Source: Chamaelirium japonicum
Taxonomy: Eukaryota; Streptophyta; Magnoliopsida; Liliales; Melanthiaceae
Direction: 5' to 3'
Length of the DNA: 64,000 bases
NCBI GenBank assembly: GCA_947650365.1
Contig: OX393552.1
Coordinates: 15,804,275 to 15,868,274, forward strand
The translations under genes were made by a program, and so were the position numbers. Position 1 is the stretch's first letter. Each line of letters opens with the position of its first letter. The notes beneath the pieces were generated by a model. The model had not been told where the DNA came from and did not search any database. It worked only from the letters and a program-made list of their open reading frames with translations. Below are positions 44,494-57,400 of this stretch, piece by piece.

Positions 44494-46421
44494 TGGTTCA
44501 AAGTAAAATTAGGGTTTACTACAATCTATTTCATGGAATTTAAAAATAGATAATATTTACTCCAGCCACTATGTCTTCACTACCTCAAGTGAAGACATCC
44601 AGGAATCTAAATTCCTTGGGCTCGAGCACTGAGACTATCGACCTTGAATTGAAGACAGCATCTCGGTGAGAGCATGCAACCGCTTCTACCAATGGGGTTT
44701 TTACGACCCAGTCTTCATCAGAATTACCCATGGTAAATTGAAAGACCTCCCAGTCTCCTTTTGGCCAGTTTTATGTGACCCGCATGCGCAGCAACGGCGG
44801 CATCACATAAGCTTTCGGATGCTTCTCACAAATCTATGTGGTGTCGGCAGAGGGGTTCATAGGCTCCCGCGGTGCAGGAAAAAAATCGTCACACACTGCC
44901 ACCGGCATCCTATATGTCCTATAGTAAACCACTAGGCGAACCAGCATAGAAGGAAACACAGCTCTCACCCGGTAGGAATATCGAACTACGTACCTCCCAC
45001 CCAGACCCTTAGCCGATTGATTGTGGAGGCCAGGGGATCCCCTTTGGAGGGAACCTCTTACACATCCCTTCTTTATGAGGTCTTATACATATCTAGAAAG
45101 GTCACGACCTCCTAGACTTAGACCCTGGTCTACCGTGCTCCCATTAGGATTACAAACCTTCCCGCAAAGTATTAGTATCCTCGGAAAATATCATAGTCCC
45201 TACCTTGAATACTCAGCTTTTGCCTTTCTTGCAAGGATCACATTACATAGATTCCAAGGATCCCGATACTTCACTAGTTTGCCCATAATCGTAAGATCTG
45301 GAGCCTAGCCTAAGGTCAACGTGGAAAGGACTCCCACTACAATGACGCCTCGTTCATAATTTGATTCCTGATGTTATAGTAGACCTCATCTTATTATAGG
45401 TTTCGATACTGGCCAAATAGGGACATCCGACAACCTCCGCCGGACCTCAACCTAATGGTGGCATAACCAAATCATGATGAGTTCATACTACCATCAAATA
45501 TCATCTAGAAACGGGTATCACACAGTGAAATCCTAATCTAACTTGGTCACTAGGACCACGTGGGGAAAGGGCATCCCACTAGGGTTATCATACTTCTTAT
45601 GGAGATATTAGTTATCTCTAAACAAATCAGCACTGTGTCTATCTCGGTGCACAGTACTTGGCTACCTGAACTACCACAAGGGCGGTTACCACCTTTTTTT
45701 TTAGCTAGCCACCGGATTCGCACGTGTTAGAACCATATAGAGACACCAATGAATCCATAAGCTTAGTACTAACCCTAAGTCTGATCTAGAGACAAACTCA
45801 TAAGCAAAATAGATAATTACATTATCATCGGGGTTCTCTAAACACTAAGAAAAGAGAATCAATAGAAATAGCATCCAAACTGAATCAAGTCCAGGGTCCG
45901 ACCCCTGAACCTGAATAGCACAACCAAGATATCATGCTCTTCCGTTCTGCACGATCTCTGACTACGATCTCTATCATCGCCAACATGCACGCTTTCGCCG
46001 GGTCTTTGCACGCTATGGTACTGCTTGCCCGAACCGTGGATGTAGCATCATCTCCTTCTTTCTGTGACCGAAAAACTAACATGCTTCGAGCAAGTGCTCG
46101 TTCGTGTACAATTTCGCTAGAAAGAAAAAAAAACAATCCTAGTAACATGGCCAGGGAACCGAGGGTGGTCAACCTCCACCCTCGCCCATCTAGAGCCTTA
46201 AAATCCACAAGCACAATAATAATCAATGCAAAAAATAAATCCGGGATCCGACCCCCGGAGGCATGCAATCACAGATTACTATTCAGCGCGGCACCTGCAA
46301 AAAGACGATACATAGCACAATCCATATGCATGATCTACGCCGAACTCCGACAAAAACATATACCATCATATATTCACATGATGTTTTCACGAATTCATGC
46401 ATGAAACATACACCAAAGCGT
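44494..46421 (-). other. Copia untranslated leader
   Basis: 1.9 kb between primer site and gag start with no coding frame that resembles a protein. That is long for a copia leader. Confidence 0.6.
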
Positions 46422-46435
46422 GCTCTGATACCAAT
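46422..46435 (-). other. Primer-binding site of the copia element
   Basis: ATTGGTATCAGAGC on the minus strand, directly after the LTR end. Confidence 0.85.
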
Positions 46436-47336
46436 TGTTGGAATTGGATCCGCTTATCAGAGTCGCAGCGGAAGCAAAAGATAGATCCGAAGATCATACG
46501 GTATATGTTTCATTACAATTAATTCTACAAAACAATCTTCATGCAAATCTATGATCTTAACATATGTGCGGACACCCTAGAGGTATACTACGATCTACGG
46601 AAGACATGCATGCATCTAGTTAGGTGTTTAGAATTATCATACCTTGTGGATCTATCATCCAGAGAAAACGAAACGATGATGAACCGCACGTGAATCACAA
46701 GGGAAGCTGTCGGATAGCACCTTGTCCTTTGCGAATTGAGGAATCCTCGAAATCCCGTCTCTGAGTGCAAGGATTATGAGCCGACGGAGGAATTCGTTGC
46801 GAAGACGATGACGAGCCATGAGATCTCCTCCTCCTCTTTCTCTCTTTTTCCTTCTCCTTCCTTCCTCCTTCTTCTTCCTTCTTCTTTCTCTTTCTTCCTT
46901 GGCCGAAACCACAAAGAGGAGGAGAGGGGGGAGGGTCGGATTTTTTAGAGAGAGGAGGCACAAAAGGCCGGCCCCTCCCCCTCCTCTATACATATAGGAC
47001 CAGTCTCCTAGTGCCATGCGCAAGCTAGGTCCGGCCCTAATTAGATTAGGATGAGGGGGGGTCGGTTTTTAGGGATTCCAAGTGTCTATCGTGAAGCCTG
47101 GACGAAAACGCCCTTCACCAAAAGTGAAAAACTGAAAGAGAGATTGAGTAAGGTGCGCTACTCGGAATCGAGTTCCGCCAGCGCCTATGAGCTCCTAAAA
47201 TTATTCCACTCATTCTAAGATCCATATTCAACATATTTTGAGCCATATTTTAGTATTTACCAAAATACCCCTACGGCCCATTACACATACGAATTAGGTT
47301 CTTAGGCTCCGGGCTTGCGCTCCATCGCGCTACTTC
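46436..47336 (-). repeat. 5' LTR of the copia element, inner part
   Basis: 901 bp; continues at 58256 after the inserted element. Confidence 0.9.
47332..47336. repeat. Target-site duplication ACTTC (left)
   Basis: Repeated at 58251-58255. The unbroken 3' LTR has a single ACTTC at the same place (near 34327), which proves the insertion. Confidence 0.95.
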
Positions 47337-50300
47337 TGTCACGCCCCAGAAATCTGGAACCGATCCCTGGGGTGTGAAATGAGGAAAACAAAATGGTTTA
47401 GGGTCTACTCGCCTATCTATACCAATTAGGGTTTCTCACAGGGCTGTGACTCTCTCATAATTGAAGAAGAAGAAGGGAGAAACAAGGAATATTTTAAAAC
47501 TTAATTATTTATAAAAATATTTTTTTCTTATTTTAAAAGAAAGCAGAGAGATAATTTTTTTTTTTTTTCGGCAGAGAGATGATCACGCTCGACCTTCAAC
47601 CGAGTTATCCTCTCAGCATGTGTGGCCTGTCGGCGCCATCACATGCTGACAGGAATCCCTCTAAGGGAGCACGAGGCTCAAGCCTCCGACGGCGAGCTAG
47701 GAATCTCACCCTCTCCCTGACACTCAGCACACTGGTCTAGGGGTCCTATCTACAGGGCTAATCAATTAGGCCATTTAGATACTTATATTTTCACTGTGAA
47801 CTACCCTAGGCTTGTGGCCTTAAGGAGAGGCCTACCCAAAATACCTCCAGCTGTATCAATGCTTCTAACAATTAACTAATCTTAAACTAACTGATTCTTA
47901 TACAATATCCACCCATTACATTACCACAAAACTATATACCAAAATAAAATACAACTGAAACCCTAAAACTGCCTCCGGCCTCCCACTGCTACTCCCGAAC
48001 CTCTGGACCTGCAGGAGAGTCTACTCGTGGGAAAGAGTAGCCCCCAATGGAAAATTGGAAGATTAGTCAAATTAATGGCTAGTGACATCCTATAGTCTTT
48101 AATAATATGAGACGACATATTTAATTGAATTAAATTACATAAGCAGTTCAAAGTTTACAGAAGGTTAACCTAAACCTATCAATAATCTATGTTCACATGC
48201 AATTCCTACTGTCACTAGGTTATCTACCATACAGTCCGTTAGATATACTACAGTGTTTAATTATGAATTACAATATAAATCATATCTCCTAAAGTGAATA
48301 CCGAATAATTTGTTCATCCTGCTCTCGGTCGGGCATTACTACTGGGTCTTCTATATCGATGTAGAGGGTCAATTCTCTCGCCGGGCATCCACCATACACA
48401 CATCACCCGAATGAATATAAGATATTTTCCATCTTTCACGATGGAGCTCTACCACCCCACTTGTGTTACTTTGGGGGCTTCAACTACCCCGGGACAGAGT
48501 TGCTAGGCCAATCCCTACTAGAGGCAAATCCTATTGGCTTTACCACAACCCTTGCCCGTGACCCCCTAGCCTACTGGTCTTCGGCTGTACGTGCAGGGTG
48601 GTTCACGTCCCTTGCGCGCACGGGGTCCAATCGTTCCACATGATAGATTATTATAATAATAAAATAGCTTTGATATTTTTCCCCGGAATTCGTACCGCGC
48701 TCGCAACCCATGTATTACGATAAGCCTAAATTACTCACCCGTATTCCCGTGTGCCCAGGTCTCCACACTCCACTTAGGAGGGTGGGACCCCATAATTATT
48801 ATTTAATTATTAATTTTAAAAACTTAAAGAAATTCCTACTTACGATGTCCAAGCAATCAGTAGAAATATTATTATTTAATTATTAATATTATTAAGCATG
48901 CGTCGTCGGACTCGTGACTCCGCATGCAAGGCGGGGTCCACTCGACCACATGCGGCGATGTCCGGCGGGACCCGCATGCAGCGTTATGGATACCTACCTT
49001 TAGTCATTCTCATTTCCCACTATTAAAGACCACGCAAAGGTAGTGATGTCACCTGGTTGTCGAACACGAGCTTCTGTGATGCGACCTCCGCTCCGTCTCC
49101 GTTTGGGTCAACACAGCTCCGAACTGTCAAACACACACACACACCGGCTTAAGGTCATTGCTTGCTATCAAGTAATACAGTTTTAGGCCCGAGTTGGCCG
49201 AGTCGAGAATTTTAAATGTCATCGGACTCGGTCTACCGGCCCGCAAAACGATGCAACCAATGGTACCATCTTGGCTTAGGTCTAGGCAAGATCGGCGGTT
49301 CGACTCATCATTCGCCCAAGATGACCTTGTGCTAAGGTGAGAATATGACGGTTGTTACTATAATGATAACGAGTCGCATAAGTTTGAGCTCGGATTGACG
49401 ACGACTATTATAGCTCACCCCGTCGGATCCCGGGGTTGACAAGGTTTGGCACATGGGCCGCTGGACAGCTTACCGCTGTACATAGCACGACGATTCACAT
49501 GCCACAATTAAAGAATGTAACAATGGGGTTAATGTCGGCCAACAATGACCCAGAAATTGCATGACCCAAACAGCATAATCTTAGAGTTAGATGGTTTTAA
49601 CTATTGTGACCAAGTAACAAGCTTTCGAAAGGCGCGATACAGTCGAAGGAATGAATCGAGGATGGAGGTCAGCCACGACAAGGGGTTATCAACACCGAAT
49701 CCGGTAGGTAGGATGGGGGTCGACCTTATGCAACAATACCAAGGGTCGAGGTCGAGGCCTTGGGATGGCAAGGTGGCAGCGGTGGTGGTTGGATGTCAGG
49801 CTGGCCCATCATCGGTCAAGAGCCGACCGCGACAGTGAAAATAATGAAACCAGAGGGTCGTCCAGCACCAAGGGTGGAATAGGTATCAACTATGATTAGT
49901 TGCAGGTGGGGGTCTGTCCTAGCGTAGTCGGGCCTCGCCGGCGGCCATGGCCGGCTCGAAAGCAACCGTAGGGGAAGGGGTTGGGCTGGTCTTCACATAA
50001 CCACATGAGAAAGAAAAAAAAACAGAGGAAGGGAGCTGACCTGGTGCAGTCGGGGGAGATTCGTCGGCTCCGGCAGTTCCTCCTCCGACCAGCTCGTAAC
50101 ATACCACAGGGGTGAGAGATTGAGAGCGAGAGATCGGGGCGCATTAAGGGGGTCGGGCTGGGCTGCTCTGTGGGGAGGGGCTATCGGCTGCGGCTCCTCG
50201 CTTCGGCTGCTCCTCTCCGGCCGGCTTCCTTCTCCGGCGCCGGCACACACAGGTCGCAGTGAGAGAGAGGAAATTAGAGTGAGAGAGAGAGAAATAGAGA

Positions 50301-51065
50301 GAGATTGGAGAGGAGAGAGGATGAGATCGGAGGGAAGAAGAGGGGTCAGGTCCGGGTTTTAAAAGGGGGAAAAAAGGGCGACTACTAGGGTTCAGGGGGG
50401 GGGGGCGGCTGCTAGGGCTGCAGGGTAGGGGCGGCGCTAGGGTAGAGGGGGCAGCACTAGGGTAGAGGGGGGCGGCTGGGTTGGGGTCGGATCGGATTTT
50501 GGAGAGAGGGAGAGAGGAAGGGAGAGATCCGAGAGAGAAGAGAGGATCCGAGAGATGGGAGAGAAGAGAGAGAGAGAGAGAAGAGAGATCAGGTGAGAGG
50601 GAGAGAAAGAGAGAGAGAAACGGGGGTTTGGTTGGGTACGGGTTCGGGTTAGGGATAGTAGATGGGGATGGGGTTTTATTTAATTTTATTTTATTATTAT
50701 TATTTTATTTTTTTTTTGCTTTGCTTTTTTTGTTCTTTTTTTTTTTTTTTTTGTTGGTCGAGCCCGACTCGCCCTTGACTCGGGTCGCGCCGGGACGAGC
50801 CGGTGCGCGAACCTCGACGGTTCCGACAGACTAGCCACAATATCTATTTTATTATTAAAATTACTAAAAATAACCTTCGTGTTATGCCTCGATATACGTG
50901 CTCCCAAGCTCGTGCCTCCAATGTAGCCTCGCAACCCATACTCGGGACCCACTGCCTGGTCCCGCTCGAGCACAACCAAGTATCATCACAACGAAATATA
51001 TTAAAATAATATAATAATAACTGGGTCGTTCTGGGCGAAAACACCCTGGAATGCCGGTCATTACA
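47337..51065 (-). repeat. 3' LTR of the gag-only element
   Basis: 3729 bp, TGTCACGCC ... GGTCATTACA on the plus strand. Five differences from the other LTR in the first 200 bp, all transitions. It contains a GA-rich tract (50250-50630), a G-run near 50395 and AT microsatellite-like DNA near 50690. Segment 48989-49100 matches the LTR end of the LARD-like element. Confidence 0.92.
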
Positions 51066-51078
51066 TCCTACCCACCTT
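51066..51078 (-). other. Polypurine tract of the gag-only element
   Basis: AAGGTGGGTAGGA on the minus strand, preceded by GGGACGAAAATTCT, directly before the 3' LTR. Confidence 0.8.
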
Positions 51079-53450
51079 AATAGAATTTTCGTCCCAAAAA
51101 TTTAATTACTAAACTGATGATACAATCCCACCAACTTATACTACCCAAGTAACGAAGGCGAATACACAATCGGTACCATTTCCTTTCTAATACTACCCAC
51201 GAGAAATTTAAATCAATACGCCACTCATACCAAAAGGAAAAAGACTCCGCCACTAGCGAGACTACTAACCGAACTTATGCAATTGAGTCACATAATTATT
51301 AGGATAGGATTAGAATATTAGGCGCTCGTGGAGCTCACAGAAGGCATAATGTCCAATCGTGGTCCTAACTATTATGGACTAATAAATATTTCGTGAATCC
51401 CGATTATTCCCTTTCCTGGATAAGGAGCGTCCCCCTTATTCAGAAGTGAGGTAGTAATCCGAATCATGAAACAAGATTACGAGACATTCTCAAATAACGA
51501 TACTAAAACAGAAACATATAGACCTATACCCTTACACCTAATAAACCGAATTGAAGACAACTAGATAACTCAGACTAATACGCCTAGACTTAAGTCCTAT
51601 GAGACTTCTCTCCGGAGCAAATGCGTCTATTACCTACACAACCACTACTACCCTATTAACCTACAAGAAAAACACCACTAAGATATGAATTGGATATCAC
51701 AACATACACACTAACTAACCTAGAAAATATTGAATTCCAGGTAACACACTAAACCACAAACGAGCGAGAATAAGAAGAGAACAATGAAAAAGCTGACGCT
51801 CAATGAAAGACCTAACACTAACAATTCCAATTATGTTATTATCGCAAGACTTAGAAACCTTCTAAAAGATACACTATGATGCACAATTCAGATATACGAG
51901 GAAACCTACTACTCACGTAGAAAATATTGAACTACGAGAACAACTAACCTACTGGCCAAATAGAGCCGAAAACTAGGATACCGACACGACTAAACCTTAT
52001 ACTGACAGTATCTTTCTACAAGATTGATTGATCGGTCCTAAACCAAAACAATTAGAAACAAAGCTAAGTGAATCCCCTAAATAATGATTATTCTTAAGAT
52101 TCGAACTGATAATGCATTCCCAATTTCCAAAACCGTGAGCAAGTCCCTTAGCAAGGTCACTATCAACACTCTAGTACTCAATTATCTCAATTTCATCTCA
52201 ACGTTATTGCCCTATGGCTAGTGCACTCTCTCCCGCGAGTCCAAACAAGAACTGAGTAACTAGCTGCCAAAGTTCCTTTTGAGAACAGTGCAAGCTCTGC
52301 CAGGTGCCAAAGTTTCCGAAGAAACAGTGCACGCTCTGCCGCAAGTTCCAACAGGAACTGCGCAACCAGCTGCCAAAGTTTCGATTGGGAACAGTGCAAG
52401 CTCTGCCAGCTGCCAAAGTTTCGGAAGAAACAGTGCACGCTCTGCCGTAAGTTCCAACAGGAACTGCGTAACCAGCTGTCAAAGTTTCGATTGGGAACAG
52501 TGCAAGCTCTGCTAGCTGCCAAAGTTTCCGAAGAAACAGTGCACGCTCTGCCGCAAGTTCCAACAGGAACTGCGTAACCAGCTGCCAAAGTTCCGATTGG
52601 GAACAGTGCAAGCTATGCCAGCTGCCAAAGTTTCCGAAGAAACAGTGCACGCTCTGCCGCAAGTTCCAACAGGAACTACGTAACTAGCTACCAAAGTTCC
52701 GATTGGGAACAGTGCAAGCTCTGCTAGCTGCCAAAGTTTCCGAAGAAACAGTGCACGCTCTGCCGCAAGTTCCAACAGGAACTGCGAAACCAACCGCCAA
52801 AGCCTCCGAAGAGTCAGTGCGTATGTATCCGCCAAATCCTCCGAAGAGAAAGTGCATAGCCTCACAATGTCCTCTACCGGACAGTCATAATCCACCGCCA
52901 AAGTTCTCGAGGAAAAGTGTGTATCTTGTCGCGAGGGTCTTCATCGAGACATTCCAAAATTTAGGAACCATGTGAACTCAACTACTACCTGAGATTCCAT
53001 CTCCTGGTACACTCTTTGAAACCACTACCCCCATGGGTCATCATTACTACTCATAGGATTTATTTAAACATGACATATAAGCTCTATTATAACCGGCGAT
53101 GCACCGGAGAAAACTAACAAGTGGACCAATCCAATTATTGTACGTAAAACTAAATAATGGACGATCCTAAAAAAAATACCAACTAGGCCTCTAATACTAA
53201 TGGTCAATGGTGAATCAAGGAATCCTATGATACCGGCTAGGTCTCTAGTACTAAGGGTCAACGAAGATTAAGGAGTCCTAAAATACCGGCTATGTTTCTA
53301 ATACTAAATATCAACGGAAAACAACAATAAATAACAAAAGGAGGATCTCATCTATGCGCTCTAAAAATTTTACTATATTTATATGTTATATTCCATAAGG
53401 ATTTCACATCACACACTATTCGTACATATTAAACCCTTACATCATACAAG
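51079..53450 (-). other. Non-coding interior of the gag-only element
   Basis: 2.4 kb without pol-like frames. It holds the 106-bp array (52262-52795) and sequence shared with the LARD-like interior. Confidence 0.7.
52262..52795. repeat. 106-bp tandem array, five units
   Basis: CAGTGCACGCTCTGCC occurs at 52325, 52431, 52537, 52643 and 52749, exactly 106 bp apart. Each unit is two diverged 53-bp halves, the other half carrying CAGTGCAAGCTCTGC. Because 106 is not a multiple of three, the three minus-strand frames cycle through the same three peptides. This is a chance effect and not evidence of a gene. Confidence 0.95.
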
Positions 53451-54389
53451 CGAATCGGGACAGTCCTTCTTCATATGACCTCCTTGTCCACAATTGAAGC
53501 CTATTTTTCCTAAAGGACAAGTGCTACGAATGTGTCCTTCCCGCTTGCAGCGATAACAAAGTCGTAGCCCTCCATTCTTCTTCCCTTATCCACCCTCTGG
53601 TGGTTCGGATGAAATCTTATACCTTTTACTAGGGTGGTCTACCTGACGCTGTTCTTGGGTCTTGCGAGATTCTCCCAACTCTTGTTCAATGGCCAACGCT
53701 CGAGTAACTACCTCCTCATAGGATTGACCTAAGAAGGCTGTAACCCTACCCCTGATTTCTGACTTTAGCCCATGCTCAAAACGCTTTGCCCTCCGGGCAT
53801 CAGTCACTACCTGGTGCGGTGCGTATCTCGCAAGCTCTGAGAATTTGGCCTCATACTGTGCCACAGTAAGAGACCCTTGGGAAAGGGCCAAAAACTCCAT
53901 TTCCATCCGGTTTTGCACAGTCACAGGGAAGAACTTCCTCTGAAAAAGTTCCTCGAACTCTGACCAGGAGATAGCTCCTCGATCAGCTATCCTTGAACGC
54001 AAGACCGACTGCCACCAGAAGTCAGCCTCTGCCTCAAACTGGTAAGATGCAAGAGTGACTCGTCGGTCTTCGACGACCTCCAAAACGTCAAGGACCTTCT
54101 TTATATGTTGAAACCATCGATCTGCCTGCAAGGGGTCCGGCTCTCCCTTGAAAGTTGGAGGTCCCATCGCCTTGAAGTCCTTCAAAAGTCTCCCTTGACG
54201 CTCGCCCTCTGCTAGCTGACGAGCCTGTGCCTGGGCAAGGGCAGTCAGAGCTAAAGCAGTCTGCTGCTGGGCCACTGTCTGCTGCTGTTGAACCATGGTG
54301 GCCATTCCTTGGAGCATCTCCATCATTCTCGTTGTACCGTCAGGTTCAGAGGACGAACTCACTCTGTTACCTCTTCTAGTACCCGCCAT
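53451..54389 (-). pseudogene. Gypsy gag with one premature stop
   Basis: The start MAGTRRGNRVSSSSEPDG is followed by a Gln-rich stretch and the capsid domain (LKDFKAMGPPTFKGEPDP, ADRWFQHIKKVLDVLE, FEELFQRKFFPVTVQNRME, LSQGSLTVAQYEAKFSELAR). After 267 residues a TAA (53586-53588) stops it. In the same frame, 47 more residues follow with a CX2CX4HX4C knuckle (CYRCKREGHIRSTC) and a second one lacking its first Cys (FNCGQGGHMKKDC). The first 267 residues are uninterrupted, so a truncated gag could still be made. Confidence 0.85.
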
Positions 54390-54475
54390 CTACAATACAA
54401 CTCATATTAGAATATTATGATTCCACGACCTAGGCTTCAACTTCTACAATCCTAATCCCTTGAATCATATCCCTA

Positions 54476-54488
54476 AGCTCTGATACCA
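54476..54488 (-). other. Primer-binding site of the gag-only element
   Basis: TGGTATCAGAGCT on the minus strand, two bases after the LTR end, continuing TAGGGATATG. Confidence 0.85.
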
Positions 54489-54490
54489 GC

Positions 54491-57400
54491 TGTCACGCCC
54501 CAGAAATCTGGAACCGATTCCTGGGGTGTGAAATGAGGAAAACAAAATGGTTTAGGGTCTACTCGTCTATCTATACCAATTAGGGTTTCTCACAGGGCTG
54601 TGACTCTCTCATAATTGAAGAAGAAGGAGGGAGAAACAAGGAATATTTTAAAACTTAATTGTTTATGAAAATATTTTTTTCTTATTTTAAAAGAAAGCAG
54701 AGAGATAATTTTTTTTTTTTTCGACAGAGAGATGATTACGCTCGACCTTCAACCGAGTTATCCTCTCAGCATGTGTGGCCTGTCGGGGCCATCACATGCT
54801 GACAGGAATCCCTCTAAGGGAGCACGAGGCTCAAGCCTCCGACGGCGAGCTAGGAATCTCACCCTCTCCCTGACACTCAGCACATTGGTCTAGGGGTCCT
54901 ATCTACAGGGCTAATCAATTAGGCCATTTAGATACTTATATTTTCACTGTGAACTACCCTAGGCTTGTGGCCTTAAGGAGAGGCCTACCCAAAATACCTC
55001 CAGCTGTATCAATGCTTCTAACAATTAACTAATCTTAAACTAACTGATTCTTATACAATATCCACCCATTACATTACCACAAAACTACATACCAAAATAA
55101 AATACTACTGAAACCCTAAAACTGCCTCCGGCCTCCCACTGCTACTCCCGAACCTCTGGACCTGCAGGAGAGTCTACTCGTGGGAAAGAGTAGCCCCCAA
55201 TGGAAAATTGGGAGATTAGCCAAATTAATGGCTAGTGACATCCTATAGTCTTTAATAATATGAGACGACATATTTAATTGAATTAAATTACATAAGCAGT
55301 TCAAAGTTTACAGAAGGTTAACCTAAGCCTATCAATAATCTATGTTCACATGCAATTCCTACTGTCACTAGGTTATCTACCATACAGTCCGTTAGATATA
55401 CTACAGTGCTTAATTATGAATTACAATATAAATCATATCTCCTAAAGTGAACACCGGATAATTTGTTCATCCTGCTCTCGGTCGGGCATTACTACCGGGC
55501 CTTCTATATCGATGTAGAGGGTCAATTCTCTCGCCGGGCATCCACCATACACACATCACCCAAATGATTATAAGATATTTTCCATCTTTCACGATGGAGC
55601 TCTACCACCCCACTTGCGTTACTTTGGGGGCTTCAACTATCCCGGGACAGAGTTGCTAGGCCAATCCCTACTAGAGGCTAATCCTATTGGCTTTACCACA
55701 ACCCTTACCCGTGACCCCCTAGCCTACTGGTCTTCGGCTGTGCGTGCAGGGTGGTTCACGTCCCTTGCGCGCACGGGATCCAATCGTTCCACATGATAGA
55801 TTATTAAAATAATAAAATAGCTTCGATATTTTTCCCCGGAATTCGTACCGCGCTCGCAACCCATGTATTACAATAAGCCTAAATTACTCACCCGTATTCT
55901 CGTGTACCCAGGTCTCCACACTCCACTTAGGAGGGTGGGACCCGATAATTATTATTTAATTATTAATTTTCAAAACTTAAGGAAATTCCTACTTACGATG
56001 TCCAAGCAATCAGCATAAATATTATTATTTAATTATTAATATTATTAAGCATGCGTCGCCGGACTCGCGACTCCGCATGCAAGACGGGGTCCACTCAACC
56101 ACATGCGACGATATCCGACGGGACCCGCATGCAGCGTTATGGATACCTACCTTTAGTTATTCTCATTTCCCAGTATTAAAGACCACGCAAAGGTAGTAGA
56201 TGTCACCTGGTTATCGAACACGAGCTTCTGCGATGCGACCTCCGCTTCGTCTCCGTTTGGGTCAACACAGCTCCGAACTGTCAAACACACACACCGGCTT
56301 AAGGTCATTGCTTGCTATCAAGTAATACAGTTTTAGGCCCGAGTTGGCCGAGTCGAGAATTTTAAGTGTCATTGGACTCGGTCTACCGGCACGCAAAATG
56401 ATGCAACCAATGGTACCATCTTGGCTTAGGTCTAGGCAAGATCGATGGTTCGACTCATCATTCACCTAAGATGACCTTGTGCTAAGGTGAGAATATGACG
56501 ATTGTTACTATAATGATAACGAGTCGCATAAGTTTGAGCTCGGATTGACGACGACTATTATAGCTCACCCCGTCGGATCCCGGGGTTGACAAGGTTTGGC
56601 ACATGGGCCGCTGGACGGCTTACCGCTGTACATAGCACGACGATTCACATGCCACAATTAAAGAATGTAACAATGGGGTTATTGTCGGCCAACAATGGCC
56701 TAGAAATTGCATGACCCAAACAGCATAATCTTAGAGTTAGATGGTTTTAACTATTGTGACCAAGTAACAAGCTTTCGAAAGGCGCGATACAGTCGAAGGA
56801 ATGAATCGAGGATGGAGGTCAGGCACGATAAGGGGTTATCAACACCGAATCCAGTAGGTAGGATGGGGGTCGACCTTATGCAACAATACCAAGGGTTGAG
56901 GTCGAGGCCTTGGGATGGCAAGGTGGCAGCGGTGGTGGTCGGATGTCAGGCTGGCCCATCATCGGTCAAGAGCCGACCGCGACAGTGAAAATAATGAAAC
57001 CAGAGGGTCGGCCAGCACCAAGGGTGGAATAGGTATCAACTATGATTAGTTGCAGGTGGGGGTCTGTCCTAGCACGGTCGGGCCTCGCCGGCGGCCATGG
57101 CCGGCTCGAAAGCAACCGTAGAGGAAGGGGTTGGGCTGGTCTTCACATAACCACATGAGAAAGAAAAAAAAACAGAGGAAGGGAGCTGACCTGGTGCAGT
57201 CGGGGGAGATTCGTCGGCTCCGACAGTGGCTCCTCCGACCAGCACGCAGCATACCACAGGGGTGAGAGATTGAGAGCGAGAGATCGGGGCGCATTAAGGG
57301 GGTCGGGCTGGGCTGCTCTGTGGGGAGGGGCTGTCGGCTGCGGCTCCTCGCTTCGGCTGCTCCTCTCCGGCCGGCTTCCTTCTCCGGCGCCGGCGCACGC

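Noticed and set aside
47963..48151. 62-codon frame repeated at 55116-55304
   Set aside because: Appears twice only because it lies in both LTRs; no known domain.
50481..50834. Arg/Glu-rich frame and its copy at 57657-57980
   Set aside because: GA-rich LTR DNA; the copies differ in frame and end.
52193..52901. Cys/Trp-rich repeat frames on the minus strand
   Set aside because: The 106-bp array is open in all three frames; the same peptides cycle through the frames, so no coding frame is favoured.
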